A DNA stretch of 64,000 bases from Aldrovandia affinis (Eukaryota > Chordata > Actinopteri > Notacanthiformes > Halosauridae): positions 2,236,001-2,300,000 of the forward strand of contig JAINUG010000134.1 of NCBI GenBank assembly GCA_029706075.1. Direction: 5' to 3'. Positions 1-10,001 of this stretch are shown here, piece after piece (position 1 is the first letter of the stretch; the number at the start of each line of letters is the position of its first letter). Made by a program: the position numbers and the translations under genes. The notes under the pieces are model-generated. The model was not told the origin of the DNA, made no database searches, and saw only the letters and a program-made list of their open reading frames with translations.

Positions 1-280
1 TGCAGGCAGGATTTAATGCCATCCATCAATGTCCTTACATGCGCCAGTGCTTCAGAACCAGATTGCAGGTTAGACCTTTGAAAGCAGGGTGTTCAGTAAG
101 CAGTACAGAATACTCACATGCCAAAAGAGTAAAGAAAGGAGGGCTTGCAACTCTGTTATTGCTAATATTACTATTATGGTAGCAATTACTACTACTACTA
201 TATACTATTATCACTACCAGTTCTGCTTCCACCTCCATGTCTACTACTACAACTACTGCCACCATCACCATTACTGCTAT
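1..280. other. Unassigned DNA with a trinucleotide-rich tract
   Basis: No gene is seen. About 180-270 is rich in ACT/ATT-type triplets, an imperfect microsatellite. It makes short open frames on both strands rich in His, Tyr or Val runs; these follow from the repeat and are not credible proteins. Confidence 0.6.
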
Positions 281-872
281 GTGACACTGGGAGAAGTGGA
301 GGGAGAAGTAGAGAGGGCTGTGCCTCCCTTTTGGCTGCTGGCAGGTCCTCCTGTTCCCTCCCACAGCCTGGAGAGGACTACAGGGCTTTGGACAGCAGCG
401 GCCTCACTTACAGGCAGGCTCACCTGAGGCTAATGAGCAATCAACTCAGCTGTGAGCCATTGCCTTCGTTAGGCCATTATAAAAGCACAGCCTGCCATGC
501 CTGATGGAGAGTTTTTCGGGCATGGAGGCAGAAGTGCAGGTTTTTGTTACTGTTACCCTTGATTACCTAATTTTGGATTTAACTGCTTTATTTTTGTGTT
601 TTGTTTGAATTACTTTGTATAAGGAGAATACATTGGCCGTTGGCCTATCAAACCATCATTATTTTTGTTTGGTCTTTCAACCAGTCACCACCTGGCATGG
701 TGGCCACCTGCCACCTTGCTACATATGGTGGAGAATGCAGGCAACTTTAATTGTCCCTGGTGGTGAGTGGAAGATGATTTTCCGTTAATTAATTACTTTA
801 AAAAATGTTTTAAAAAATGTAAAAAATTGGGAGTTTTTTTTTTCCTCCCCCTTAAAAAAAGAGAAGAAAAAA

Positions 873-1697
873 ATGCCGAAAAGAAAGGGCCGCAAGGTGA
901 AGAGGCAGACCAAGCCCAGAGCCTGGGAGTGGCCCCGGGAGGGCCAGGCTGTTTCCTGGGAGGACCTGGAGGCCTGCCCGGAAGAGTGGATGGCAGACCT
1001 CCTTGATCTGGCGGTGGGCTTTGCCCGAGCAGAAGAGCCTATGGGTGGGAAGGAGGTGCTGGAGCCCCTTCTCTGGCACCAGCACTGCCTGTCCTTTGCC
1101 ATTCCAGTGGACCTTCCATTGGAGGAATCCGGAGGCAGGGGCCCATGGGAGGAGCTGATGAGGATTTTCCTCTATTGTGAGTGGTGTGGGGAGCCAGACC
1201 ATGGGTCTGTGTGCCCAGTGCGGGACACCAATTGGTGCGGAAGTTGCGAAAGTTGCGAAAGGGATGGTCATCGTTGGCCCCACTGTCACGCACCAATTAA
1301 TGACACTGCCCACCGGCTTCTCCTCTCCCTGACTGAGGAGGGGAGGAAGGCCCTAAGACCCAGTCATGCACCCCCACAGACCACCGTCACCGGCCTCCCT
1401 GAGGGCCCACAACCGGTCCAGGCTCCCCAGGCAACTACGACTCTCCAGGCTGCCCTTGAGAGCCTGCTGGTGGTCCTCTCCTTGCCTGCCACTGCCGAGG
1501 GCCCAACGCGCCCTGCTGTCGCCGGCCTCCCCGGGGGCCCAACGCGCCCTGCTGTCGCCGGCCTCCCCGGGGGCCCAACGCGCCCTGCTGTCGCCGGCCT
1601 CCCCGGGGGCCCAACGCGCCCTGCTGTCGCCGGCCTCCCGGGGCCCAACGCGCCCTGCTGTCGCCGGCCTACGCAGGGGTCCCTCATTGACTGCTGA
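873..1697 (+). CDS. Zinc-knuckle (gag-like) reading frame of an LTR-element fossil
   Basis: A 274-codon frame begins 149 bases after the LTR. Residues 2-16 are very basic (PKRKGRKVKRQTKPR), suiting nucleic-acid binding or nuclear targeting. Two zinc-knuckle-like clusters follow: C102-C105-H110-C114 (last spacing one residue short) and C125-C128-H133-C138 (the standard CX2CX4HX4C). The rest is acidic, then Pro/Ala/Gly-rich with a repeated 12-residue unit of the GPTRPAVAGLPG type. No matrix or capsid fold is recognised. Zinc knuckles and position suggest a nucleic-acid-binding gag-like product. It could be a lineage-specific first protein of a non-autonomous LTR family. Treated as a fossil. Confidence 0.5.
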   Translation: MPKRKGRKVKRQTKPRAWEWPREGQAVSWEDLEACPEEWMADLLDLAVGFARAEEPMGGKEVLEPLLWHQHCLSFAIPVDLPLEESGGRGPWEELMRIFLYCEWCGEPDHGSVCPVRDTNWCGSCESCERDGHRWPHCHAPINDTAHRLLLSLTEEGRKALRPSHAPPQTTVTGLPEGPQPVQAPQATTTLQAALESLLVVLSLPATAEGPTRPAVAGLPGGPTRPAVAGLPGGPTRPAVAGLPGGPTRPAVAGLPGPNAPCCRRPTQGSLIDC

Positions 1698-1880
1698 CGC
1701 AGGCCTCCCCGAGGGCCCATCATGCCCTGCCGTCGCCGGCCTCCCCGAGGGCCCAACGCGCCCTGCCGTCGCCGGCCTCCCTGAGGGCCCATCATGCGCT
1801 GCTGTGGCCAGCCTTCCTGAGAGCCCCTTGCCGCTGGCTCCTGCCGGCCTCCCTGGGGGCCCCTCGCCGCTGGTATATTA
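1498..1880 (+). repeat. 36-bp coding minisatellite inside the LTR-element frame
   Basis: The unit starting GCCCAACGCGCC recurs every 36 bases from 1501 (1501, 1537, 1573, 1609) almost without change. Looser copies follow to about 1880, alternating CGAGGGCCC and CTGAGGGCCC versions. The unit is very GC-rich, unlike its surroundings. Near-identity of the first four copies suggests recent expansion or conversion of the array. Confidence 0.85.
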
Positions 1881-3055
1881 TTATACAAGAAGAAAATATA
1901 GAATGATGATGCAATTATTTATTTTGATTACATTATAAATATGTATATATGTATGGTACTGTTCATGGAGCTCATGAAACAACATAAATGTTTTTGCTCA
2001 CTGTTTTTCAAAACATATGCTGCACATTGGAAGCCATCTAAAGGATATCTGTGAAATTGTTCTACAAGGCTTCTAGGGTGAAACTGCTGAGAAATGGAAC
2101 AGCCTGATTGTGCCTCAGAAAACACATAAAAACTGCCCAAAATGTCTTCCATGGGCAAGGGAATCAAATGGAATGACGTGGCCAAAGGAGACTGAGCGAT
2201 CTCAGCTGGAAAACCAGACGTCGGGCTTTGTAGAATCCTTGCGAGGAAAAATGGAGAAGAAAAAACCCCCACGCTGTACCGATAACTGCACCAACGTGTG
2301 ATTATTCACTGTTGATAAATGAATCCACTGCAGTCTGAGGGACTGCATTTCAGGACATGAAGGGCCAGTGATGAAATGACCATGCCCTGCCTTTCAGTTT
2401 TTCCATCTTGTTCTTATTTTTCCCCTAAGGCTTCTGTGTACCTGCAGGATTTTCCTTCCATACATCTTCCATAAGTCTTCAGACAATCTGCAGCACCGTA
2501 TTCTTTGTCCGGAATCCGGAAATATAAAACCCAAGCTGTGGATACAGAAATATTCATTTATGATTTACTAAATTCTGTAACTGCAGGATTAAATTAAATT
2601 TCCCTCACACCATATTCTCACTCTGATGTACAGAGAGCTGCAGCTTGCTGTAGACCTTGAAATATTCATTTAAAATATCTTAAATGGAGCAACTACAGAA
2701 CCAAATAAAGGGCTCTTTGTCGTGGATGCTTGCAAACTTTTGGAAACTGCTAGAACTCAGTCGGCAGCCCTGCTTTTGCTTGGCAGCCAGTGGGGGAGAC
2801 GGGTTGATTGAGCCTTTCAGGTAGCCCGGGGTTACCACTTTCCTGCGAAGACCTTGTTTTTAGTTTTTCTCAGCCTGTCTTTGTTCGCCAATTTATCTGC
2901 GCTGTGATGATTAGCCAGCTAATTTACACCCCCTCTGCCCTACTTTTCAGGTGAATAATCAAGATTTTGAGAACAACAGCATGAGGGAATCAGCTTTAGG
3001 ATGTATTATTTGTTTAATTAACTGGGTTACAAATCTCACAATGTTGTTAAGATAC
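1881..3055. other. No gene seen; AT-rich, apparently single-copy DNA
   Basis: No reading frame, SINE head or transposon end is recognised. The stretch 2740-2950 is less AT-rich and reads like slowly changing non-repeat DNA (GATGATTAGCCAGCTAATTT near 2907-2926). This is only an impression. Confidence 0.5.
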
Positions 3056-3059
3056 ATAG

Positions 3060-3543
3060 TATGGCAGCCGCCTGGAGGCAACCCATGGGCTAGTGATTGA
3101 CAGGAGGTACGTGGTGGGACGCTGGTTCTCTATATGGCCGAACTGGACGTGTGGAGCGCATCCAATCTACAGACAGCTGAAGGCCATTTGGAGGCCTATT
3201 AAAAGGACTGATTCCTGTCACACTGGGAGGGAGTAGGTTGGTGGTTTTGAGTGTTGTGGAGAGTGTGTCACAGTATTTTTTGGATTGCTGCCTGTGTTTT
3301 GAATTGGATTATTTGAGGACCCCACTTGTGTACCGACTTTTGGACTGCTTGAGAAACTGGATTGGACTTGTATTTTGGATTATGGATTACGACTAGCAAG
3401 AATTGTGGACTTTACCTGTTTCCCTTTTCCCCTTCCCTTTCCCCCAGGAAAATAAACATAACTGGTTGGCATTTTCCCATGTTTGTCGCTTTTATTATTG
3501 ATCATTAGTGGAGTTGCAACTCAACACCCCGGGTTCCGCTACA
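3060..3543 (+). mobile_element. Solo LTR, family 1 (TGTGGCAGCC type), sense
   Basis: The 484-bp unit is flanked by the 4-bp duplication ATAG (3056-3059 and 3544-3547). It starts TATGGCAGCC, against TGTGGCAGCC in sister copies, and ends CCGCTACA. It has a promoter-like block (CCTATTAAAAGG) and an AATAAA signal near 3452. The same order of blocks occurs in antisense copies at 26287, 28967, 33445 and 61927. No internal retroviral sequence adjoins it, so it is a solo LTR left by recombination. It is diverged from its sisters, hence old. Confidence 0.8.
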
Positions 3544-3547
3544 ATAG

Positions 3548-4590
3548 ATACATCTAGCCACATGAAAGCGCATACCCTTAGTTTTTTTAAGGGTTATAAA
3601 TCATTTTTATGAAACATGATTCATTGGCTAAGTAGACACATTCCTTGTAAGCAGTTTACACACTTGTAGCTCATATTTAGCTGTAGCATATTGTAGCTCT
3701 TATCCACGTATGTTGTTGAATATTTAGCAAACCAAATCAGATTAATTATTATACTTTGCTCCATACCTACGCACCTGGTATTTGAACAAAACATTATATC
3801 ACTTTACTGTCTCCTTGTCTTTTCTGAGGTCTGTTTGCATATAATGACACCATCCATAACATGACTACTATATAAAACTTGGATAGGATATCTTTTAAGA
3901 GAGGGAGGGAGGAAATCTTTTTTTTTTAAATCACTTGTGAGACTTTAAAGCGACACTGCTCATAAGAAGGTTATAGGAAGTTGACATCAAAGGATGGTGT
4001 GTAGACTACTTACAGCTGAGCATAATGGTATGCATGCAATACAGAAATGTTATCATAGGCGAATGAGCAGACGGCTTTGCTGGGTGACCAGATGCTACAT
4101 CCGGATAGTGATCAATCTTAGGCTTAGCCGTGGGAGTAGACATAAAGACAACAGAGTCACTGAGAGAGACCACACTCCCTAAGTAATCGGGCGGAGTGCG
4201 TTGACACACCCACGAAAGGGAAACAGAAGGGATCCGCTACTGAGACTGAATCAAGCAAACAAACCAGATTTAACAGATTTATGCGGATTTAACAAATTGG
4301 CCACAGTAGCTCTCGCTTATATTAAAACACATTTTATTTCATAACTAACGTTAGCTAACTAGCACTAGATCATTTATGATCAATAGAACTTCAATAATAT
4401 TGAAGCGCTGCTTCCTCAAACTGTGCCGGTAGTTTGGTGTTCAGATCGATGCTTGGGGATGTTTGTGACCTGTGGAATAGCAGAAAGCAGATGTGTCAGC
4501 ATTTAAAAATTCTGAATGCTGCTTCGAGAAATCAGGAGAAGTTCCGGTGAGGTGGTAATGCTGATCCCAATTCATGCAGGTCGTATACAT
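3548..4590. other. No gene seen
   Basis: AT-rich DNA with short homopolymer runs. No SINE, LINE or transposon terminus and no credible reading frame is recognised. Confidence 0.5.
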
Positions 4591-4595
4591 ATTTT

Positions 4596-4953
4596 TTTTA
4601 ATTTTTAGATTTTCTATTTTTGCTGTTTATTCCCACTTTTTCTCCCAATTTAGTATCCAAGTATACCCTCTCTTTTTCATGTCAATTCCCTCATATGAGA
4701 ACTCACTGCTGTAGTTCTCTGAGCCGGGACCCATCTAAGCCGAAGCCTGTTAGTATAACACACAGGGCCATTCTTATATGCATCGAGCTCATTTGGCTTT
4801 TATCCCTCTCCCCTCCCTGGGGCAGACAGTCAATTGCCACCCCCTAGGGGCACTCCCGGCCAGAGCTGAAACTGGCGCGACCTGGTGGAATCTAACCCCG
4901 GTCGCAGTGGGCAACCGTTGGACGTTCTACCGCTACACCACCCTGGAGGCCCT
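4596..4953 (-). mobile_element. SINE B (tRNA-headed, about 330 bp), antisense
   Basis: Read on the minus strand it opens GGGCCTCCAGGGTGGTGTAG, a box-A-like stretch, then GGTTAGATTCC, close to the box B consensus GGTTCGANTCC. The middle is GC-rich and the 3' end is AATTGGGAGAAAAA. The same architecture occurs at 30772-31097, 37171-37528, 42773-43154 and 49838-50135. The internal Pol III promoter is the only expected regulatory element. Decayed relative to the copy at 30772. Confidence 0.75.
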
Positions 4954-6229
4954 TTTGTATTAATTTTTAATTAATTGTACAGTGAACTTAGGTAGGTACA
5001 GGTACACTTGTAAGGCAATTTGTTTGGCCAGGTGTCATAGGAATTCCAGATGAGGACCCACCTTGCTGGCATACTCACTTAATTAGAAGGTTATTCAATT
5101 TATTCAAGTTATTAAATTTCCTCTATAGTGCTGCCTCATGCTACACTAATAATGAGACATTACCCATTGAAGACTTTCAAAATTGTGCTGACTTACCTCA
5201 TAAGATATCAGAGGCTGAGAGGGTGAGCCAAAGCTGTGGGTAAACACGGCAACAGTGTTACCGAAGCAATGTCCATGTTGACAAACTCCACGCCCACACT
5301 TCTCATTTCCCTCTAAACCCAAGTAATACTTTTTTACTCCTCAAAAAAAACGTTTTCCTTCCCAGTGTTACAGGTATGGTATGCAGCTGCCAACAACGAT
5401 GTCTATCGCTGTATTACTGCACTGATCTCTTGCGCAAACTATGATTGTTCTTACCATGTATTAATGCACATCTTCTAAGTCGCTCTGGAAAGAGTAAAAT
5501 GTAAAATGTAAACCATAGACCTCAAACTCCATCCCTGAGATCATTTTGTTCACTTCTGCCAAAGCAAACTCGGAAAACAAAAAGCATGCATTGAAGTTCA
5601 AGCTGAGACATTACTGATGCTAATCTTATCTCTCAGTTTATTCTAGTCTGCACTTTTAATTTAACACCCCCAATGGTGAAATGTCATGTACTGTCTACAT
5701 TTCAAGAGAGACTGTTTAGTTATATATAGCATCACCTCCCCCCAGTTCAAAGGGAGGGGTTTGGGAAACTGAATAATTAAAAAATATATATATTTAAAAT
5801 ATAAAGGCCATTGTTTCTCACAAAGATGAACCTTCCATATAAATAAAATGTCTAATTAGTCCTGAAGTCTGCTAAAAAGGGCTGAATGCTATTGAGGTCT
5901 GTATGCTATTGCAATCCTTCCAAAGCACATTATCTCACCTATCCACCATACACATGTCTGGTCAACTGAGTGCTTGATGCAGTGTGAACACCTAAAAAGA
6001 GAGAGAACATATTTCCAATTAACACAAGGGAAGACATGACCTACATGCCTCGGGGGGCACTGGAGCAATTGCACTCTTAAGTATCAAAGTTTGTAGAACA
6101 AGAGTTGTCTATAAAGACATAATTAGCCCAGCCATGTGTTTGAAAGTTAATTGAACAGTACAATTTCAAGGTGTGTGTTCTCCTAAGACAACTCCATATC
6201 TATATCCACTTTACTTTATGATTATAATT
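4954..6229. other. No gene seen; a remnant of a SINE/LINE tail at 5475-5512
   Basis: The piece TAAGTCGCTCTGG followed by repeated AAAATGT at 5475-5512 matches the L2/UnaL2-type tail shared by SINEs C and D in this window. No tRNA head is found upstream of it. Otherwise plain AT-rich DNA. Confidence 0.5.
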
Positions 6230-6253
6230 AACCCTAACCCTAACCCTAACCCT
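6230..6253. repeat. Short interstitial telomere-like tract
   Basis: Four head-to-tail copies of AACCCT (TTAGGG on the other strand). Too short to be a telomere end. Such tracts can arise at repaired breaks or by chance slippage. Confidence 0.9.
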
Positions 6254-6730
6254 ATTATTTTTCAAACATGTACTGTAAATTAAATTAAAGTGCATTCTGG
6301 TGACGTGAATAAGCCGAAATCTATCGTTCAGGTGGATTTTGAACATTTGTTTTGCTTTTACTCTCCTTTTTTCATGTCCCATTTATTTCTGTCCCTCAGT
6401 AATTAAACTTCAATGCTCTAGAGGCGTGCATAAGAGCCTAAATGAGTAAAACATGAGAAATTGCCCTCAGTAAATAAGCAGTGGTGCAGCAGCGGTCTTG
6501 TGAGTGGAGAATTAGCATACTGGGCACCTAGCCATGCGTTCAGGCAAACAGCATTGGTATCCAATCTGGATGCCTTGTGCACAACTTCTTTATGCATGAA
6601 GCTGTGAGAAAGGCCATTTTGAAAGCTCTAACGAGGGGCTCCCTGTGGTTTACTGAGTTTACTGCATCGGCTAATGTGTCTAAAGGGATGAGTCATACAC
6701 CTCCAGTGCAGTGCAGGCACAAACACACAT

Positions 6731-6776
<46 letters not shown>
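6731..6776. repeat. CA microsatellite
   Basis: An almost uninterrupted run of CA dinucleotides with impure CA-rich shoulders on both sides. It produces His-Thr open frames that are not genes. Confidence 0.95.
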
Positions 6777-6779
<3 letters not shown>

Positions 6780-6967
6780 CGCAGTACAAACACACACACA
6801 GGCACGCATGTATCCTACTATACAAACAGTCTCTCGAGTGCTCCCTCACTCACAAACTAAAAACACAGAAACGTAGAGAAGGCTCTCAAACGTGTGCAAA
6901 ACCCACACATACCCATAGACATATGTGAAAGTGTCTCACCAGTATGAACTCAAATGTCCATGAGGAG

Positions 6968-7207
6968 GATCACGAGGGAATGTCTTTCAGCACAGATGAG
7001 TATCCATCACTGGAGGACCATGAGGAAATGTCTTTCAGCACAGATGAGTATCCATCACTGGAGGACCACGAGATAATGTTTTTCAGCACAGATGAGTATC
7101 CATCACTGGAGGACCACGAGAGAATGTCTTTCAGCACAGATGTGTATCCATCACTGGAGGACCACGAGGGAATGTCTTTCAGCACAGATGAGTATCCAGC
7201 AATGATC
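6968..7207. repeat. 48-bp minisatellite, five copies, open on both strands
   Basis: Units start at 6968, 7016, 7064, 7112 and 7160, each 48 bases and so 16 codons. Plus-strand translation reads DHEGMSFSTDEYPSLE with a few changes per copy (frame 6944-7312). The minus strand is also open and reads DGYSSVLKDIPSWSSS. A unit length divisible by three without stops keeps both strands open. No start context, signal peptide, splice sites or conserved domain is seen, so a minisatellite is the safer reading. Confidence 0.85.
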
Positions 7208-7600
7208 TCCTTTATGGTGTCAGCCATGGAGCCAATAACACTCTCACAACATTTCCACAATGTTACAGGGAATTGGTGTCAGCAATGGAGGCTGGGAACT
7301 AAGCCAGTTTAGGCACAACTGGATATTAATGTCTACAGTTACTACCTATTCATCTGTAGGTTTTTTTTAGAAGTATCATTTGTTCCTCAGTGTGCATGTG
7401 TATGTGCGTGTGAGTGTATGTGTGCGTGTATGTGTATATGTACTGTCTTGAGAAATGATGTGACTGTGCATTTCAGTCAGTCTGTCTCAACCTGGCCAAA
7501 GTATTACTATTAGTCCGTTAAGCAGGTGTTCTTCCTTCAGCTCAAACATGATATATAAACAATACTTATAAGAAACAACAAATGAATATTTCAAGAATTG
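7208..7600. other. No gene seen; impure TG-rich stretch
   Basis: About 7388-7445 is rich in TGTG/TATG. Nothing else is recognised. Confidence 0.5.
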
Positions 7601-7612
7601 TTTCATGAATGA

Positions 7613-7975
7613 GCGGCACGGTGGTGCAGTGGATAGCACTGTCGCCTCACAGCAAGAAGGTCTCGGGTTCGAATCCAGGCCGGGGGCCTTTCTGTGCGGA
7701 GTTTGCATGTTCTCCCCGTGTCCGCGTGGGTTTCCTCCGGGTACTCCGGTTTCTTCCCACAGTCCAAAGACATGCACGTTAGGCTAATTGGAGAGTCTAA
7801 ATTGCCCGTAGGTATGAGTGTGTGAGTGAATGGTGTGTGTGCCCTGCGATGGATTGGCGACCTGTCCAGGGTGTATTCCTGCCTCTCGCCCGGAACGCAT
7901 GCTGGGATAGGCTCCAGCCCCCCGCGACCCTGACCAGGAATAAGCGGCTTAGACAATGGATGGATGGATGGATGG
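7613..7975 (+). mobile_element. SINE A (tRNA-headed, GGAT tail), sense
   Basis: Flanked by the 12-bp target duplication TTTCATGAATGA (7601-7612 and 7976-7987). The head GCGGCACGGTGGTGCAGTGG has a box A, and GGTTCGAATCC is a perfect box B. A conserved body (GTTTGCATGTTCTCCCCGTG) and a TGGATGGATGG tail follow. GGAT/GATG tails are known from fish RTE-type LINEs such as Rex3, which may have mobilised it. The copy is clean, hence fairly young. Sister copies are at 35544-35906 and 52743-53114. Confidence 0.9.
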
Positions 7976-8017
7976 TTTCATGAATGAATGAATATGCAAT
8001 ATATATATATATACATA

Positions 8018-8815
8018 CACTACCGGTCAAATGTTTTAGAACACCACCATTCTCCAGTTTTTACTGAAATGTAAGCAGTTCAAGTCCAGTGAATAACCTG
8101 AAATGGTACAGAGGTAAAAAAAAAAAAAAAAAAAAGTTTAGGTTACCAAAAACTGAAAAATAATGTTAATTTTTTGGCAGTGAGTAGTTTCCTACACCAT
8201 CAAAAGGTACTTGGAAACTGGAGGAAACTCTGACAGGAAGAGGTCTGGCAGACCCAAAGCCACAACACAATCAGTTTCTGAGAGTCAACAGCTTGTGTGA
8301 TAGGAGGCTCACAGGACAACAGCTTCAAGCACAGCTTAACAGTGGTCCAAGTAAGTCTCAGTTTCAACTGTGAAGAGAAGACTTCGAGCTGCAGGTTTGA
8401 CAGGTCGAATGGCAGTAAGAAAGCCATTGCTAAGATGGCAAAATAAGAAAAAGAGGCTTGGGCCATGAAGCACTGCCAGTGGACTACTGAAGACTGTAAG
8501 GTCTTATGGGCCGATTAAATCTTTCGTTCATCACGCAGGGTTTTTGTAGGCCATCGAGTAGGCGAAAGGATGGTTCCTCAGTGTGTGACACCAACTGTCA
8601 AACATGGAGGAGGAAGCGTGATGAGTCGGTAACTGTTAACCCACGTTAACCCATGAAGGATCTTTTTTTTATAACTCTGAAATGTACATTATTTTTCAGT
8701 TTTTGGTAACCTAAACTTTTCTTTTTAACCTCTGGCAGTTTACCGCTGACCTTTGTATCATTTCTGGCTATTCACTGGACTTGAACTGCTTAAATTTCAG
8801 GAAAACTTTTTGGAG
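8018..8815 (+). mobile_element. Tc1-type transposon, decayed, right end missing
   Basis: The left terminus CACTACCGGTCAAATG directly follows TA, as in Tc1-like elements. Inner inverted repeats are clear: TAGGTTACCAAAAACTGAAA near 8137-8160 is mirrored near 8695-8718, and the stretch before it (GCAGTTCAAGTCCAGTGAAT) is mirrored near 8770-8792. Between them, 8200-8640 translates in pieces to Tc1 transposase (for example TGRGLADPKP and LCDRRLTGQQLQAQLN) with several stops and frame changes and no intact catalytic domain. The outermost right terminus is absent. Confidence 0.8.
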
Positions 8816-8865
8816 ACTCCTTTTCCGTGCTTCATGGCGGACCTGAGCTGGCTCTCCCAACCCCC

Positions 8866-8955
8866 TCCCCCTGGAGCGGACAGCCAAATGCTGCCCCCGA
8901 TCGAGGCTGACAACCAGGGCCGGTCTGGTAGAGATGTGGGTTTCGACCAGGGCCC
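8866..8955 (-). mobile_element. Fragment of SINE B
   Basis: CCCCTCCCCCTGGAGCGGAC and CAGCCAAATGCTGC match, in reverse complement, the middle of the SINE B copy at 49838-50135. Only this internal piece remains, wedged between two Tc1 copies. Confidence 0.65.
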
Positions 8956-8962
8956 TGACAGG

Positions 8963-10001
8963 CAGGTGGCCACTTTCTAGTACTGGGTAGGACCCCTTTT
9001 TGCCCCCAGAACAGCCTGAATTATTCGTGACATGGATTCAACAAGGTGCTGGAAACATTCCTCAGAGATTCTGGTCCATGTTGACATGATAGCATCACGC
9101 AGTTGCTGCAGATTTGTTGGCTGCACATTCATGTTGGGAATCTCCTGTTCCACCACATCCCAAAGGTACTCTTTTGGACTGAGATATGGTGACTGTGGAG
9201 GCCATTGGAGTGCACTGAACTCATTGTCATGTTCGTGGAACCAGCTTGAGATGATGTGTACTTTGTGACATGGCGTATTATCCTGCTGGAAGTAGGCATT
9301 AGAAGATGGGTAGACTGTGGCTATAAAGGAATGCACATGGTCAGCAACAAGATTCAGGTAGGCTGTGGCATAAAAATTATGCTCAATTGGTATTAAGGGG
9401 CCTAATGTGTGCCAAGAAAACATTCCCCACACCATTACACCACCAACAGTAGCCTGAACCGTTGACACAAGGCATGATGGGTGCATGGATTCATGTTGTT
9501 TATGCCAAATTCTGACCCTACTATCTGCATGTCGCAGCAGAAATCAAGATTTGTCAGACCAGGCAATGTTTTTCCAATCCTCAAATGTCCAGTTTTGGTG
9601 AGCCTGACTCACTGTAGCCTCACTTTCCTGTTCTTAGCTGACAGGAGTGGAACCCGGTTCCACATGTTGTGCATTCAGAGATGCTCTTCTGTTTTTGCCA
9701 ACAGAACTGCCACTCACTGGATGTTTTTAGTTTTTCGCACCATTCTCTGTAATCTCTAGATACTGTTGTGCGTGAAAATCCCATGGGATCAGCAGTTTTT
9801 GAGATACTCACAACACCCCGTCTGGCAATCCATGGTCATAGTCACTTAGATCACATTTCTTCCCTATTCTGGTCTGAACAACAACTGTTGACCATGTCTG
9901 CATGCTTTTATGCATTGAGTTGCTGCCACATGATTGACTGATTAGATAATTGCATTAACGAGCAGGTGTACAGGTGTACCTAATAAAGTGGCCACTAAGT
10001 G
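8963..10001 (-). mobile_element. Tc1-type transposon (TIR starting CACTTAGTGGCCACTTTATT), antisense
   Basis: The 5' terminus on the minus strand lies at 10001, next to TA, and reads CACTTAGTGGCCACTTTATT. The other terminus, near 8963, keeps GTGGCCACTTT and then jumps to CTAGTACTGGG. About 14 bases present in the sister copy at 55118 are missing, with a TT shared at both deletion edges. The transposase lies within on the minus strand. Confidence 0.9.
8977..9811 (-). pseudogene. Tc1 transposase, broken (DDE integrase-type)
   Basis: The N-terminal part (9620-9811) has a helix-turn-helix DNA-binding region (ISKTADPMGFSRTTVSRDYR). The catalytic part is open at 8977-9486 (169 residues), with VMVWGMFSWH, the second catalytic Asp in YFQQDNTPCH (D69 of that piece) and the C-terminal signature SPYLSPKEYLWD. 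In the usual [12 protein letters not shown], Asp has become Tyr, but the catalytic Glu is kept. From memory of the family, a stretch of about 40 residues between two QK pairs is missing near 9650, as if deleted between short direct repeats. Not functional. Confidence 0.85.

Larger units (their letters stand above)
281..1880 (+). mobile_element. 5' part of an LTR retroelement (fossil): LTR, primer-site region, first reading frame
   Basis: A plausible LTR runs 281-723. It opens with TGTGACACTG, has a TATAAAA box near 478-485 and closes with CTTGCTACA. It is followed by a short leader (TGGTGGAGAATGC) of the kind that follows fish gypsy-type LTRs, then a zinc-knuckle reading frame from 873. No protease, RT or integrase and no second LTR are seen, so this is a fossil 5' part or a non-autonomous element. 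A related LTR is recognisable at 59806-60140: it shares the TGTGA start, the purine-rich stretch after it and the block around the TATA box. The family is uncertain, and the left LTR edge rests on the TG...CA rule alone. Confidence 0.55.

Noticed and set aside
852-1313. Minus-strand frame of 153 codons opposite the zinc-knuckle frame
   Set aside because: No domain or composition bias supports it; the plus strand carries the recognisable motifs.
1364-1938. Long Pro/Ala/Arg-rich frames on both strands over the minisatellite
   Set aside because: A GC-rich array with unit length divisible by three keeps all frames open; only the frame with zinc knuckles upstream is credible.
6628-6876. Open frames with long His-Thr or Cys-Val runs
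   Set aside because: They are translations of a CA microsatellite. The similar frames at 58260-58816 are translations of TG-rich DNA.
7487-7956. Overlapping open frames on both strands around 7487-7956 and again at 35598-36041
   Set aside because: They are translations of the SINE A body; the identical protein string at two sites follows from the repeat.
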